Source: Massilia solisilvae
GTDB lineage: Bacteria > Pseudomonadota > Gammaproteobacteria > Burkholderiales > Burkholderiaceae_D
Assembly: GCF_024753215.1 (NCBI RefSeq)
Contig: NZ_JANUGV010000002.1
Location: 186,001 to 250,000 of the forward strand
DNA length: 64,000 nucleotides
Direction: 5' to 3'
Shown: piece by piece, positions 1 to 9,091 of the stretch
Position numbering within the stretch: the first letter of the stretch is position 1
Layout of the letters: each line of letters begins with the position of its first letter
Position numbers and translations under genes: made by a program
The notes under the pieces: generated by a model
Told to the model about the DNA's origin: nothing
The model's database searches: none
The model's input: only the letters and a program-made list of their open reading frames with translations

Positions 1-2266
1 TCTCCTGCTGGCCGATGTTGATCGGCATGAAGATGATGGCCAGGGTCTTCTGGCCGGTCGAGGCCTTGTACTTGGTGGTGTACAGCGACAGGTACTTGTT
101 CGGGTTGCTGGTGATCAGCCCCTCGCTGACATTGCTGACCGCGTTGCGGATCGCCACCTGCCACAGGTCGAACTTGGCGCTGAAGTTGGCGGTCGGCTCA
201 AACACCGTGCCGATGGTCCATTGCTTCGACTTTTCCGGGCCCAGGTCCGGGTTGCCGCCCTGGAAGGCTTCAAGCTGACCCTTGCCGTCCGGGCAGTACT
301 GCGCCAGCGGGTTGCCGGCCAGGCCGTTGGCGGCATTCAGCGGGCACACGTAGCTGCCGCCGGTCACGCCGAAGTCGGACAGCGGCTGGCCGATTTGCGA
401 CATGCTGGCGGCCTTGAAGCCGGTGCCGTAGGCGGCGCGCAGCAGCCAGGTCTTGCTCGGCTGGTAGCGGGCGCTGATCTTGTAGGTGGTGGCCGACTGG
501 TCATGGCCGACGCTGGCGTTCTTGACCGCGTCGGTGATCTTGCTGATCGAGTCGTAGCGCAGCGAACCGGTCACCTCCAGGTTCTTCAGCACCGGCACCA
601 GCAGTTCGCCATAGGCGCCGGCGTTCTTGCGCGAGAAGTCGAAGGCCGGCTGCGGGTCGTCGAACAGGATCTCGGCATTGCTCACCGCCGGGTTGCCGCG
701 CTGCGCATAGCTGGTGGTGCGCCAGTCGGCGCCGATGCCCAGCTGGGCGCTGCCGGCCGGCAGGTCGAACAGGCTGCGCGAGGCGCGCACGTCGGCGCCC
801 TTCATCAGGATGTCCACCGTGTTGTAGTTGCCGGTGTACTGGGTTTTCTTGAGCGCGTCGATCATCGCCGGCGGCATCTGGCCCAGCGCGTACGGGAACG
901 GGTCGATGGTGCCGGCAGCCAGCGCGGCGTCGAACTTGTCGGCCAGCGGGAAACCGCCGAGGTAGTTCTGCGGCGAGTGGTTCTTCGACCAGGTCAGCGC
1001 CGAGTTGATGTCCCAGCCCATGGCGCTGCCGTCGATGCCGGCCACCACGTGGGTGGTCTGGCTGGCGTAGTCGTAAGCGCGGCCGCCCAGGTCCTGCAGG
1101 CGGTAGGCCACGGTTGCGCTGGAGAAGCCGGACAGCTGTTCCGCGGTCAGGTAGGGCTGCACGTACTTGGCGAACAGCGGCGAGCTCCGGGCCAGCGTGA
1201 ACTCGGCCGGGTAGGGCGCGATGGTGGCGTACACGTGGGCGTCGTTGTAGGCCGCGGTGGCGAACGCCTTGAAGCCGGTGTCGCCCAGCTTGATCTCGCC
1301 GTTGGCATAGACGCCGTCGCGCTTGATCTCGGGCGAAATTTCGATCGAGGTGGTGTAGTCGAAGTAGCAGCGGCCATCACCCAGGTCCACGTGTGCGGCC
1401 GGACATTTGCCGTTGATCTTCAGGTAGGGGTTGATCGCGACGGTCTTGCTCGAGCCGGCGGCATTCTTGTATTTCACCGACACGTTGGGCGGGATCGAGC
1501 GCGACGAGCCGTTGAAGAACTCCAGCATCTGGCCGCTCTTCGGGTCGCGGAAATCGATGATGCCGGTCTTGGCGAAGTCGCGCTGCGCGGCCTTCATGCG
1601 TTCTTCTTCCTGGTGGCTGGCCGACAGGTACAGGCTGTAGCCGTCGGTCTCCAGGTCGCCGAAGCCCTTGCTGATGCTGTACGACTTGCCCTTGGCGCCC
1701 GGGTGCTGCGGCTTGGTGATGCGCGCGTCCACCGTCAGCGGCGCCGCGCCCTTCTTGAGGATGAAGTTGACCACGCCGGCGATCGCGTCCGCGCCATACA
1801 GCGCCGAGGCGCCGTCGGTCAGCACTTCGATGCGTTCCACGGCCGACAGCGGGATCGAGTTCACGTCGATGGTGGTGCCGGAGGTGGCGGGCGCGATGCG
1901 GCGGCCGTTGAGCAGCACCAGGGTGTAGGCCGAGCCGACGTCGTGGATCGACGCGGTGGTGATGCCGCCGCCGTTGCCGCCGACCGAGTCGGCCGCCACG
2001 GTAAAGCCCTGCATCACCGGCAGCTGCTGGATGAAGTCGGTGACCGAGGTCACGCCGCTGCGCTGGATGTCTTTCTGGTTGAAGGTCTGCACCGGCAGCG
2101 ATGCCTCCGCCGCGATGCGCTTGATGCTCGAGCCGGTGATCTCGACGCGGGCCATCGGCTGTTCGGCCGCGGCCTGGTCTTGCGCCCAGGCGGCCTGCAC
2201 GCCGAGCGCCATGCTGCCGGCGAAGATCAGGCGTATCGAGCGCGCCAGCACTGTTTCTTTGGTCAT
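1..2266 (-). CDS. TonB-dependent outer-membrane receptor (3' end outside window)
   Basis: About 755 codons are visible and the gene runs off the left edge, so the last beta-strands are missing. The start is ATG at 2266 with an AGGAAG ribosome site seven bases upstream. A signal peptide ends near AWA before QDQAAA. A segment reading VEITGSSIKR follows, then a plug domain with VLLNGRRIAP and IPLSAVERIEVLTDGASALYGADAIAGVVNFI, all typical of TonB receptors. The rest is barrel-like. By family, such receptors import substrates across the outer membrane using TonB energy. The divergent peptide-type ABC transporter suggests an oligopeptide or siderophore-like ligand, but that is inference. Confidence 0.93.
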   Translation of the reverse strand, partial: MTKETVLARSIRLIFAGSMALGVQAAWAQDQAAAEQPMARVEITGSSIKRIAAEASLPVQTFNQKDIQRSGVTSVTDFIQQLPVMQGFTVAADSVGGNGGGITTASIHDVGSAYTLVLLNGRRIAPATSGTTIDVNSIPLSAVERIEVLTDGASALYGADAIAGVVNFILKKGAAPLTVDARITKPQHPGAKGKSYSISKGFGDLETDGYSLYLSASHQEEERMKAAQRDFAKTGIIDFRDPKSGQMLEFFNGSSRSIPPNVSVKYKNAAGSSKTVAINPYLKINGKCPAAHVDLGDGRCYFDYTTSIEISPEIKRDGVYANGEIKLGDTGFKAFATAAYNDAHVYATIAPYPAEFTLARSSPLFAKYVQPYLTAEQLSGFSSATVAYRLQDLGGRAYDYASQTTHVVAGIDGSAMGWDINSALTWSKNHSPQNYLGGFPLADKFDAALAAGTIDPFPYALGQMPPAMIDALKKTQYTGNYNTVDILMKGADVRASRSLFDLPAGSAQLGIGADWRTTSYAQRGNPAVSNAEILFDDPQPAFDFSRKNAGAYGELLVPVLKNLEVTGSLRYDSISKITDAVKNASVGHDQSATTYKISARYQPSKTWLLRAAYGTGFKAASMSQIGQPLSDFGVTGGSYVCPLNAANGLAGNPLAQYCPDGKGQLEAFQGGNPDLGPEKSKQWTIGTVFEPTANFSAKFDLWQVAIRNAVSNVSEGLITSNPNKYLSLYTTKYKASTGQKTLAIIFMPINIGQQE

Positions 2267-2579
2267 GTGTCTTCCTTGTACTTGTTGTCGGGAGTGACCG
2301 CATATGCACCGCAGCGCCAGGGCGCGGCGGCGTATTCACGGGCGGGGGGATGACATCACCTGTGTATGTCTCGGGTCAATCTGAGAACATTGCTTATGTG
2401 AAAATACAACGAAATACCACATGCATACCGGTGCATATGTTTACAGCACCGTTCCCAATGCGGTAAGGGAGCGTCCGGCACGCGCTTTTTTTGTGCCAAC
2501 AGCCGCCCGATATCGGTTATCGTTACACCTTCCGCTGGTGCTTGAGGGCAATGCGCACCAGCCTCCTCGGGACGTTTTC
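2267..2579. promoter_or_regulatory. Divergent regulatory region between TonB receptor and ABC transporter
   Basis: No gene is apparent in these 313 bases. They lie between two divergent transcription units and are locally AT-richer than the flanks (around 2395-2445). Two perfect inverted copies of an 11-mer are present: CATATGCACCG at 2301-2311 and CGGTGCATATG at 2429-2439. The second lies within a shorter dyad, ATGCA-taccgg-TGCAT (2421-2436). The arrangement fits a shared operator pair, but no regulator is known, and I could not assign convincing -35/-10 boxes. Confidence 0.4.
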
Positions 2580-3518
2580 ATGTTTGCTTATATCCTCCGG
2601 CGGCTCTGGCAGATGCTGCCGACCATGGCGGGCGTCGTGGTGCTGGTGTTCGTGCTGTTCAACTGGGTCGGCGGCGACCCGGCCTACCTGTTGGCAGGCA
2701 AGATGGCCAATGCCGAAGCGATCGCCAACATCCGCAAGCAGCTCGGCATCGACGAGCCGTACTACGTGCAGCTGTGGATCTTCGTCAAGCAGATCCTCAC
2801 CTTCGACTTCGGCAACGCCTGGAGCACCGGCGAGCCGGTCGCGCACATCATTTCCAGCCGCCTGGGGCCGTCGCTGACGGTGCTGGTGCCGCTGACCATT
2901 CTCGAGACCCTGTTCGGCATTGCGGCCGCGCTCACGATCGCCTTCGTGCGCGGCTCGCTCACCGACCGCCTGGTGATGGTGGTCTGCACGGTCGGCATGT
3001 CGATCTCGATCCTGGTGTACATCATCGTGTTCCAGTACCTGCTGGCCTACAAGATGGGCCTGTTCCCGGTGCAGGGCTGGGGCGAGCACTTCAGCGAGAA
3101 CCTGCTGCGTTACGCCCTGCTACCGATCCTGATCGGGCTCACCGTGTCGATCGCGCCCACGCTGCGCCTGTTCCGCAGCTTCGTGCTCGACGAAGTGGGC
3201 CAGGACTACGTGCGCACCGCGCGCGCCAAGGGCATGCCCGAGCGCCGCGTGGTATGGGTGCACGTGCTCAGGAACGCGGCGATCCCGATCATCACCCACG
3301 TCATGGCCAACCTGCCGGCGCTGCTCATCGGCGCCTTCCTGCTCGAGCGCTTCTTCGGCATTCCCGGCATGGGGCGCGAAGTGATCCTCGCGGTCGAGCG
3401 CAGCGACTTCCCGGTGATTAAGGCGATCACGGTGTACGTGGCCGCCGCCACCATGGTGTTCAACCTGCTGGCTGACCTGATGTACCAGGCGGTCGATCCG
3501 AGGGTGCAACTGAAATGA
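2580..3518 (+). CDS. yejB: Peptide-type ABC transporter permease, YejB family
   Basis: A 312-residue inner-membrane permease. I chose ATG 2580 because the protein then begins MFAYILRRLWQMLP, the usual start of DppB/YejB permeases; a longer reading from 2421 adds an unlikely N-terminal tail. Several hydrophobic segments are visible. The EAA loop that contacts the ATPase lies in RTARAKGMPERRVVWVHVL. The stop overlaps the next gene by ATGA. In E. coli YejABEF imports microcin C and oligopeptides; the substrate here is inferred from family only. No strong Shine-Dalgarno sequence precedes the start. Confidence 0.88.
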   Translation: MFAYILRRLWQMLPTMAGVVVLVFVLFNWVGGDPAYLLAGKMANAEAIANIRKQLGIDEPYYVQLWIFVKQILTFDFGNAWSTGEPVAHIISSRLGPSLTVLVPLTILETLFGIAAALTIAFVRGSLTDRLVMVVCTVGMSISILVYIIVFQYLLAYKMGLFPVQGWGEHFSENLLRYALLPILIGLTVSIAPTLRLFRSFVLDEVGQDYVRTARAKGMPERRVVWVHVLRNAAIPIITHVMANLPALLIGAFLLERFFGIPGMGREVILAVERSDFPVIKAITVYVAAATMVFNLLADLMYQAVDPRVQLK

Positions 3519-4546
3519 GCGGTAATCCGGTGACCCTCGATCATGTGGCTTCGCCCGGCCTGTGGGCGCTCGCGTGGCGCCGTCTGCGCGCCGACAAGGT
3601 GGCCATGGGGTCGCTGGCGGTGGTGGCGGCCTTTTTGCTGATGCTGGCGCTGTCGGCCAGCGGCCTGGTGGCGGCCGACTGGGAGGACGAGGTGGCCGTG
3701 AACTACGCGCCGCCCACCTTCATGGGGCCGGACCCGGCGCTGGCCGCGGCCAGTGCGCGCGCCACGCAGCCGGTGCCTGACAACGCCTTCGACCCGCTCG
3801 CGCCCGAACTGCGCGAACTGCGCGCGCAGCTCGACAAACAGGGCGTGAAGGCCCAGCGCGAGCGCCGCGCCACGCTGCCCTTCGGCGCCGACAAATGGGG
3901 CCATGACATCATCAAGAAAACCATCAAGGGCGGCGAGACCTCGATCGTGGTCGGGCTGGTGGCCGCGCTGGTGGCGGTGGCGCTGGGCACGCTGTTCGGC
4001 GCCGTCTCGGGCTTTTACGGCGGCCGCGTGGACGACCTGTTCAACTGGTTCTACAGCGTGTTCACCTCGATCCCGTCGATCCTGATGATCCTGACCGTGG
4101 CCGCGGTGCTGCAGCAGAAGGGCGTGCTGACGATCGTGCTGATCCTGGGCCTGACCGGCTGGACCGGGCCGTACCGCCTGATCCGCGCCGAATACATCAA
4201 GCACAAGGCGCGCGAGTACGTGATGGCGGCCGACGCGATCGGCGCGTCCAGCTGGCGCAAGATGTTCGCCCACATTTTCCCCAATGTCTCGCACGTGGCG
4301 CTGGTGCAGGTGTCGATTCTGGTGGTCGGCTTCATCAAGGCCGAGGTGATCCTGTCTTTCCTTGGCTTCGGCGTGCCGGTCGGCGTGGTCTCGTGGGGCA
4401 GCATGCTGGGCGAGGCGCAGAACGAGCTCATTCTCGGCAAATGGTGGCAGCTGACCGCGGCTGCCAGCGCGATGGCGCTGCTGGTGACGGCGTTCTCGCT
4501 GTTCACCGACGCGCTGCGCGACGCGCTCGACCCCAAACTGAAGTGA
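3515..4546 (+). CDS. yejE: Peptide-type ABC transporter permease, YejE/DppC family
   Basis: This 343-residue inner-membrane protein overlaps the previous permease by four bases. It has one N-terminal membrane segment, then a long periplasmic loop of about 90 residues that ends in the family signature GADKWGHDIIKKTIKGGE. A BPD-type transmembrane domain follows, with an EAA-type loop around AREYVMAADAIGASSWRKM. The large loop and the length match YejE rather than the shorter DppC/OppC. It would pair with the YejB-like permease to form the channel of a peptide importer. Confidence 0.87.
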   Translation: MSGNPVTLDHVASPGLWALAWRRLRADKVAMGSLAVVAAFLLMLALSASGLVAADWEDEVAVNYAPPTFMGPDPALAAASARATQPVPDNAFDPLAPELRELRAQLDKQGVKAQRERRATLPFGADKWGHDIIKKTIKGGETSIVVGLVAALVAVALGTLFGAVSGFYGGRVDDLFNWFYSVFTSIPSILMILTVAAVLQQKGVLTIVLILGLTGWTGPYRLIRAEYIKHKAREYVMAADAIGASSWRKMFAHIFPNVSHVALVQVSILVVGFIKAEVILSFLGFGVPVGVVSWGSMLGEAQNELILGKWWQLTAAASAMALLVTAFSLFTDALRDALDPKLK

Positions 4547-4554
4547 GGCTGGCG

Positions 4555-6240
4555 ATGACATCCACCATGCTGCTGTCGGTGCGCGACCTGCGGGTCTCGT
4601 TCAGGACCGACAAGAAGAACACCTTCGAGGCGGTCAAGGGCATTTCCTTCGACATCCCGCACAATGCGACCGTCGCGCTGGTCGGTGAATCCGGCAGCGG
4701 CAAGTCGGTGAGCTCGCTGGCGGTGATGGGGCTGCTGCCGCCGGAGACCACCATCATCGACCCGCGCTCTTCGATCCTGTTCGGCGAGCGCGAGGTGATC
4801 GGGCTGCCGGTGGCCGAGCGGCGCCGCCTGTGCGGGAAGGACATCGCGATGATCTTCCAGGAGCCGATGTCGTCGCTGAACCCGGTGTTCACGGTGGGCT
4901 TCCAGATCGGCGAGGTGCTGCGCCGGCACATGGGATTGAGCCAACGCCAGGCGCGCGCGCGCACGCTCGAGCTGCTCGAGGAAGTCGGCATTCCCGACCC
5001 GGCCAACAAGATCGACGCGTTCCCGAGCCAGATGTCGGGCGGCCAGCAGCAGCGCGTGATGATCGCGATGGCGATCGCCTGCGAGCCGCGGCTGCTGATC
5101 GCGGACGAGCCGACCACGGCGCTGGACGTGACGATCCAGAAGCAGATCATGGAACTGATCGCGCGGCTGCAGAAGAAGCACCAGATGTCGGTCCTGTTCA
5201 TCACCCACGACCTGGGTCTGGTGGGCGAGATCGCCGACCGGGTGATCGTGATGCGCCATGGCGTGGTGCGCGAGGAGGGCACGGCCGCGCAGGTGTTCGG
5301 CGCGCCGCAGGACGCCTACACGCGCGCGCTGCTGCATTGCCGGCCCAGGCTGGACGAGCGCCCGCTGCGCCTGCCCGTGATCGACGATTACCTGTCCGGC
5401 AGCGTGACGCCCGGCATCGTGCTGCCGCAGCGCGAGCGCGGCTATTGCGCCGACGACGAGAACGTGCTGGTGGTGAAGAACCTGTCCAAGAGCTTCTGGC
5501 TGCGCGAGGGCCTGTTCGGCAAGCGCGAGTTCAAGGCGGTCAAGGACGTGTCGTTCAACCTCGCGCGCGGCAAGACGCTGGGCGTGGTCGGCGAATCGGG
5601 TTCGGGCAAGACCACGGTCGGCCTGACCCTGCTGCGGCTGCACCGCGCCACCGGCGGCAGCGCGATCTTCGACGGCCGCGACCTGGTGACGATGGCCGAC
5701 CGTGACTACCAGCCCTACAAGCGGCGTATCCAGATCATCTTCCAGAACCCGTACGCCTCGCTCAACCCGCGCTTTACGGTCGGGCAGATCCTGCTCGAGC
5801 CGATGCGCATCCACCGCATCGGCGCGAGCGACGCCGAGCGTGTGGCGATGGCGCAGCACCTGCTGGCGCGCGTCGGGCTGCCGGCGCAGGCCTTCCACCG
5901 CTACCCGCACGAATTCTCGGGCGGGCAGCGCCAGCGCATCGCGATCGCGCGCTGCCTGACCATGAAGCCGGAGATCCTGGTGTGCGACGAGTCGGTGTCG
6001 GCACTGGACGTGTCGGTGCAGGCCCAGGTGCTCAACCTGCTGCAGGACCTGCAGGACGAGTACAAGATGAGCTACATCTTCATCTCGCACGACCTGTCGG
6101 TGGTCAAGTACATCTCGGACCAGGTGATGGTGATGCACCACGGCAGCGTGGTCGAGATGGCCGACTCGGACGAGCTGTACCGCAATCCGCAGCAGCCATA
6201 CACGCGCCAGCTGCTGGCCGCGATTCCGCGTGGGGCGTAA
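4555..6240 (+). CDS. yejF: Duplicated-NBD peptide ABC transporter ATPase, YejF family
   Basis: A 561-residue ATPase with two complete nucleotide-binding domains. Walker A GESGSGKS is at residues 44-51 and again near 344-352. The ABC signatures are SGGQQQR near 161 and SGGQRQR near 455; Walker B regions include LLIADEPTT. The duplicated layout is that of YejF/GsiA. The start at ATG 4555, nine bases after the YejE stop, gives MTSTMLLSVRDL, a normal N-terminus. It powers the permease pair encoded upstream. No periplasmic binding protein gene is present in the window, so the transporter must use one encoded elsewhere. Confidence 0.9.
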   Translation: MTSTMLLSVRDLRVSFRTDKKNTFEAVKGISFDIPHNATVALVGESGSGKSVSSLAVMGLLPPETTIIDPRSSILFGEREVIGLPVAERRRLCGKDIAMIFQEPMSSLNPVFTVGFQIGEVLRRHMGLSQRQARARTLELLEEVGIPDPANKIDAFPSQMSGGQQQRVMIAMAIACEPRLLIADEPTTALDVTIQKQIMELIARLQKKHQMSVLFITHDLGLVGEIADRVIVMRHGVVREEGTAAQVFGAPQDAYTRALLHCRPRLDERPLRLPVIDDYLSGSVTPGIVLPQRERGYCADDENVLVVKNLSKSFWLREGLFGKREFKAVKDVSFNLARGKTLGVVGESGSGKTTVGLTLLRLHRATGGSAIFDGRDLVTMADRDYQPYKRRIQIIFQNPYASLNPRFTVGQILLEPMRIHRIGASDAERVAMAQHLLARVGLPAQAFHRYPHEFSGGQRQRIAIARCLTMKPEILVCDESVSALDVSVQAQVLNLLQDLQDEYKMSYIFISHDLSVVKYISDQVMVMHHGSVVEMADSDELYRNPQQPYTRQLLAAIPRGA

Positions 6241-6259
6241 CACCCAGCGTACTCGCCGG

Positions 6260-6358
6260 TAGGGTGGGCGGCTCGTCCGCCCACGCGTTCAGTCGCCGCC
6301 AGGTTCATCGCCATGCCCGCCGGAGCTGGACGCGTGGGCGGGAAACCCGCCCACCCTA
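6260..6358. repeat. REPIN-like inverted repeat element
   Basis: Two hairpin-forming units in opposite orientation. The left begins TAGGGTGGGCGG and the right ends CCGCCCACCCTA, its exact reverse complement. Each unit carries a GC-rich hairpin (TGGGCGG/CCGCCCA and TGGGCGGG/CCCGCCCA), and CACGCGT/ACGCGTG-type bases flank the middle. The element sits just downstream of the ABC operon. Paired REP elements of this kind are common between genes in proteobacteria. Copy number elsewhere in the genome cannot be seen here. Confidence 0.75.
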
Positions 6359-6390
6359 GGTAAATCACCGCGCGCGGAAAACCCTGCTGC

Positions 6391-6415
6391 AAAGATGCAT
6401 TCTCAATGCATCTTT
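6391..6415. promoter_or_regulatory. Predicted NsrR operator (nitric-oxide-responsive)
   Basis: A perfect dyad with arms AAAGATGCATT (6391-6401) and AATGCATCTTT (6405-6415) around a CTC centre. It matches the established NsrR consensus, AAGATGyATTTnAAATrCATCTT, at both arms and in spacing; only the two bases flanking the central base differ. It lies 41 bases before the hemerythrin-like gene, overlapping where its promoter should be (a TAAGAT box sits at 6421-6426). Binding by NsrR, with release on nitric oxide, is inferred from the match. Confidence 0.8.
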
Positions 6416-6455
6416 AGTGATAAGATGCAACCCTAGCATTTGAAAGGGAAGCATC

Positions 6456-6878
6456 ATGAACATCGAAAAATTCAAACACCAGCACCTGGACATCCTTGCC
6501 AGCATCACGCGCCTGCGCAAGCTCGCGCACGCGGGCGTGGCCGAGAACGCGGCCGCCATTGCCGAGGCGATCGTCGGCTTTTCCGGCATCATCAAGCTGC
6601 ACCTGGCGGTGGAAGACCGCAGCCTGTATCCGGCGCTGGAAGCGAGCGGGGACGCGGCGCTGGCGCGCATGAGCCGCGCCTACCAGAGCGAGATGGACGG
6701 CATCGCCGGCGCCTACCTGCAGTTCGCGGCGCGCTGGAACACGCCGCGCCAGGTGGCCGGCGCGCCGGACGCGTTCCGCGAGGACGCCAACGTGGTGCTG
6801 CGCCAGCTGTACGAGCGCATCAAGCGCGAGGACCACGAGTTCTATCCCGCGATCGACGCGGCCACCGCGATCGCCTGA
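6456..6878 (+). CDS. Hemerythrin-like (HHE) domain protein, probable NO/oxidative stress response
   Basis: A 140-residue cytoplasmic, all-helical protein with spaced His and acidic residues typical of hemerythrin HHE proteins: H8/H10, KLHLAVEDRSLYP (H49, E53) and REDHEFYP (H127). These would bind a di-iron centre. An AAGGGA ribosome site precedes ATG 6456. The NsrR-type operator upstream links it to nitric-oxide stress, as with E. coli YtfE and related proteins that act in iron-centre repair or NO handling, but it is shorter than YtfE and lacks its N-terminal ScdA domain. Its exact function is unproven. Confidence 0.85.
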   Translation: MNIEKFKHQHLDILASITRLRKLAHAGVAENAAAIAEAIVGFSGIIKLHLAVEDRSLYPALEASGDAALARMSRAYQSEMDGIAGAYLQFAARWNTPRQVAGAPDAFREDANVVLRQLYERIKREDHEFYPAIDAATAIA

Positions 6879-6940
6879 GAAGGTTGCCAAAAAGCCGCGC
6901 GCGGCCAGCGGGCGCCGCGCTTTTCCGCTACCATCCACCC

Positions 6941-7897
6941 ATGTCCCAGCTCGCCCACCTCATCCAAACCTACGGCCTGTTCATCGTGTTCGGTATCGTC
7001 CTGCTCGAGCAGGCCGGTTTGCCGATCCCGGCCATGCCGGTCCTGATCGTGGCCGGTGCGCTGGCGGTGGACGGCCAGGTCAACTGGGCGCTGTGCCTGG
7101 TGGTCAGCGTGGCGGCCTGCCTGGTGAGCGATTATTTCTGGTTCCGTGCCGGCCGCTACTACGGCAAGCGCATCCTGCGCCTGTTGTGCCGCATCTCGCT
7201 GGCGCCCGATTCCTGCGTCGGCCAGACCGAAGACAACTTCAGCCGTTTCGGCCCCAACGCGCTGGTGGTGGCCAAGTTCATCCCTGGCCTGAACACCGTC
7301 GCGCCGCCGCTGGCCGGGGCCATGGGCACCACCACGCCGCACTTCCTGGCGCTGTCGGTCGCCGGCGCGTCCTTGTGGAGCGGGGTGGGCGTGGGCGTTG
7401 GCGCGTTTTTCCACGACAGCGTGGATGGCGTGCTGAGCGTGTTCGAGTCGATGGGCACCACGGCGCTGGAAGTCGTGCTGGGGCTGCTGGCCCTGTTCAT
7501 GCTGTACAAGTACGCCGAGCGCCGCCGCGTTCGGCGCGAAATGGCCGTGCCGCGCATCGATATCGAGGAACTCAGGGCGCTGATCGACGGCGGCCACGAC
7601 CCGGTCATCATCGACGCGCGCGGCACCACGGCGCGCCAGCTGGAAGCGGCGATCCCGGGCGCGCTGGTGTACCTGGACCACGAGCCGGACAAGCTGATGG
7701 CCACGCTCGACCACGACCGCCACATCGTCGTCTACTGCAGCTGCCCGAACGACGTCACCGCCGCCCAGGTGGCCAAAGAATTCCTCACCAAGGGCTTCCA
7801 CCGCGCCCGGCCGCTGCAGGGCGGCCTGGATGCCTGGAACGCCTACCACGCGCTCCCGGCCGCGCCGGCCCAGCCCTGCGGCTGCCCCGGCACCTGA
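6941..7897 (+). CDS. DedA-family membrane protein fused to a rhodanese domain
   Basis: A 318-residue protein. Residues 1 to about 190 are a DedA/SNARE-associated (VTT) membrane domain with hydrophobic segments and the re-entrant-loop-like sequences EQAGLPIPAMPVL and AKFIPGLNTVAPPLAG. Residues from about 205 form a cytoplasmic rhodanese domain with the active-site-loop cysteine at C266 in VVYCSCPNDVTAAQVA. The C-terminus ends PCGCPGT, with two more cysteines. DedA proteins are linked to lipid flipping and membrane homeostasis, and rhodaneses transfer sulfane sulfur. The combined function is unknown. The gene follows the hemerythrin gene by 62 bases and could be cotranscribed with it. Confidence 0.87.
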   Translation: MSQLAHLIQTYGLFIVFGIVLLEQAGLPIPAMPVLIVAGALAVDGQVNWALCLVVSVAACLVSDYFWFRAGRYYGKRILRLLCRISLAPDSCVGQTEDNFSRFGPNALVVAKFIPGLNTVAPPLAGAMGTTTPHFLALSVAGASLWSGVGVGVGAFFHDSVDGVLSVFESMGTTALEVVLGLLALFMLYKYAERRRVRREMAVPRIDIEELRALIDGGHDPVIIDARGTTARQLEAAIPGALVYLDHEPDKLMATLDHDRHIVVYCSCPNDVTAAQVAKEFLTKGFHRARPLQGGLDAWNAYHALPAAPAQPCGCPGT

Positions 7898-8071
7898 GCA
7901 AGTCATCCCGGCACGTACTGCCGCTCCAACGGTAACTTGACTACTTTTTGCAGTCCCTGCAGGGGTCATTACGTCTAAGAAGTCGTCCTTCTTCTGTACC
8001 TAAACTACAAATTACTTGCGTTCACGCCAATAAATCCTTAAAGTTGGGGCTTGTCCGTATGTAAGCTCCCC

Positions 8072-9091
8072 ATGACCGTCCACCTCGATCCCGCGCCGTC
8101 CCGGCATACCGTTCCCGTTCACGCCGGCGGCCCACGCCTGCTGGCGGACATCGGCGGGACCAATGCGCGCTTCGCCCTCGAAACCGGGCCGGGCCGCATC
8201 GGGCTGATCGAGGTGCTCGCCTGCCGCGACTGGCCCACGCTGGCCGAGGCGGTGCGCGCCTACCTGGCGCTGCCTCGGGTGGCCGCGACCGGCCCGGTGC
8301 GCCACGCTGCGGTGGCCATCGCCAACCCGGTGGACGGCGACCTGGTGCGCATGACCAACCACCACTGGGAATTTTCGATCGAGGCGCTGCGCCAGGCCTG
8401 CGGCTTCGACACGCTGGTGGTGGTGAACGATTTTTCGGCGCTGGCGCGCGCCTTGCCGCACCTGGACCAGGATCAGAAGCGCCAGGTCGGCGGCGGGACC
8501 GTGCGCGCACGCAGCCCGCTTGGCCTGCTCGGCGCGGGCACGGGCCTGGGCGTGTCGGGCCTGATTCCCGCGGACGCGGGCTACACCGCGCTCCAGAGCG
8601 AAGGCGGCCACGTCACGTTTTCGCCGGCAAACGAGGCAGAGGTCGCGATCCTGCAATATGCGTGGCGCGAATTCGGCCATGTGTCGGCCGAGCGTTTGCT
8701 GTCGGGCGCCGGGGTCGAGCTGATTTACCGGGCGCTGGCGCACATCGCCGGCGGGCAGGCCGAGCCGCTGGATGCGCCGGAGATTTCGCGCCGCGCGCTG
8801 GCCGGCGAATGCGCCCTGTGCGACCGCGCGCTGGAAGCGTTTTGCGGCATGCTCGGCACGGTGGCGGGCAACCTGGCCGTCACCCTGGGCGCGCGGGGCG
8901 GCATCTACATCGGCGGCGGCATCGTGCCGCGGCTGGGGGCGCGCTTTGACAGCTCGTGCTTCCGCCAGCGCTTCGAGGCCAAGGGGCGCTTTGCCGACTA
9001 CCTGGCCCAGGTGCCGACCTTCGTGATCACCGCGCCGTACCCGGCCTTCGTCGGCGTGTCGGCGATCCTCGCGGAAGCACTCGGCGCTTGA
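8072..9091 (+). CDS. glk: Glucokinase
   Basis: A 339-residue cytoplasmic enzyme of the bacterial Glk family (ATP + glucose to glucose-6-phosphate). Diagnostic segments are the phosphate-binding [14 protein letters not shown] (residues 23-36), [12 protein letters not shown], the sugar-contact [10 protein letters not shown] and [15 protein letters not shown] 8072 is preferred; an in-frame TTG at 8051 would add seven residues and has GGGG just before it, so the start is not certain. The N-terminal 20 residues extend beyond E. coli Glk. The 174 bases upstream hold a small AAGAAG/CTTCTT hairpin (7977-7993) but no clear promoter. Confidence 0.93.
   Translation: MTVHLDPAPSRHTVPVHAGGPRLLADIGGTNARFALETGPGRIGLIEVLACRDWPTLAEAVRAYLALPRVAATGPVRHAAVAIANPVDGDLVRMTNHHWEFSIEALRQACGFDTLVVVNDFSALARALPHLDQDQKRQVGGGTVRARSPLGLLGAGTGLGVSGLIPADAGYTALQSEGGHVTFSPANEAEVAILQYAWREFGHVSAERLLSGAGVELIYRALAHIAGGQAEPLDAPEISRRALAGECALCDRALEAFCGMLGTVAGNLAVTLGARGGIYIGGGIVPRLGARFDSSCFRQRFEAKGRFADYLAQVPTFVITAPYPAFVGVSAILAEALGA

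Noticed and set aside
221-2353. Plus-strand 710-codon open frame opposite the TonB receptor
   Set aside because: It is a shadow frame created by high GC; its translation is Arg/Val/Gly/His-rich without domains, while the opposite strand encodes a full receptor.
4051-6243. Minus-strand 730-codon frame opposite the ABC ATPase
   Set aside because: His/Arg/Leu-rich shadow of the YejF-like gene, without recognisable domains.
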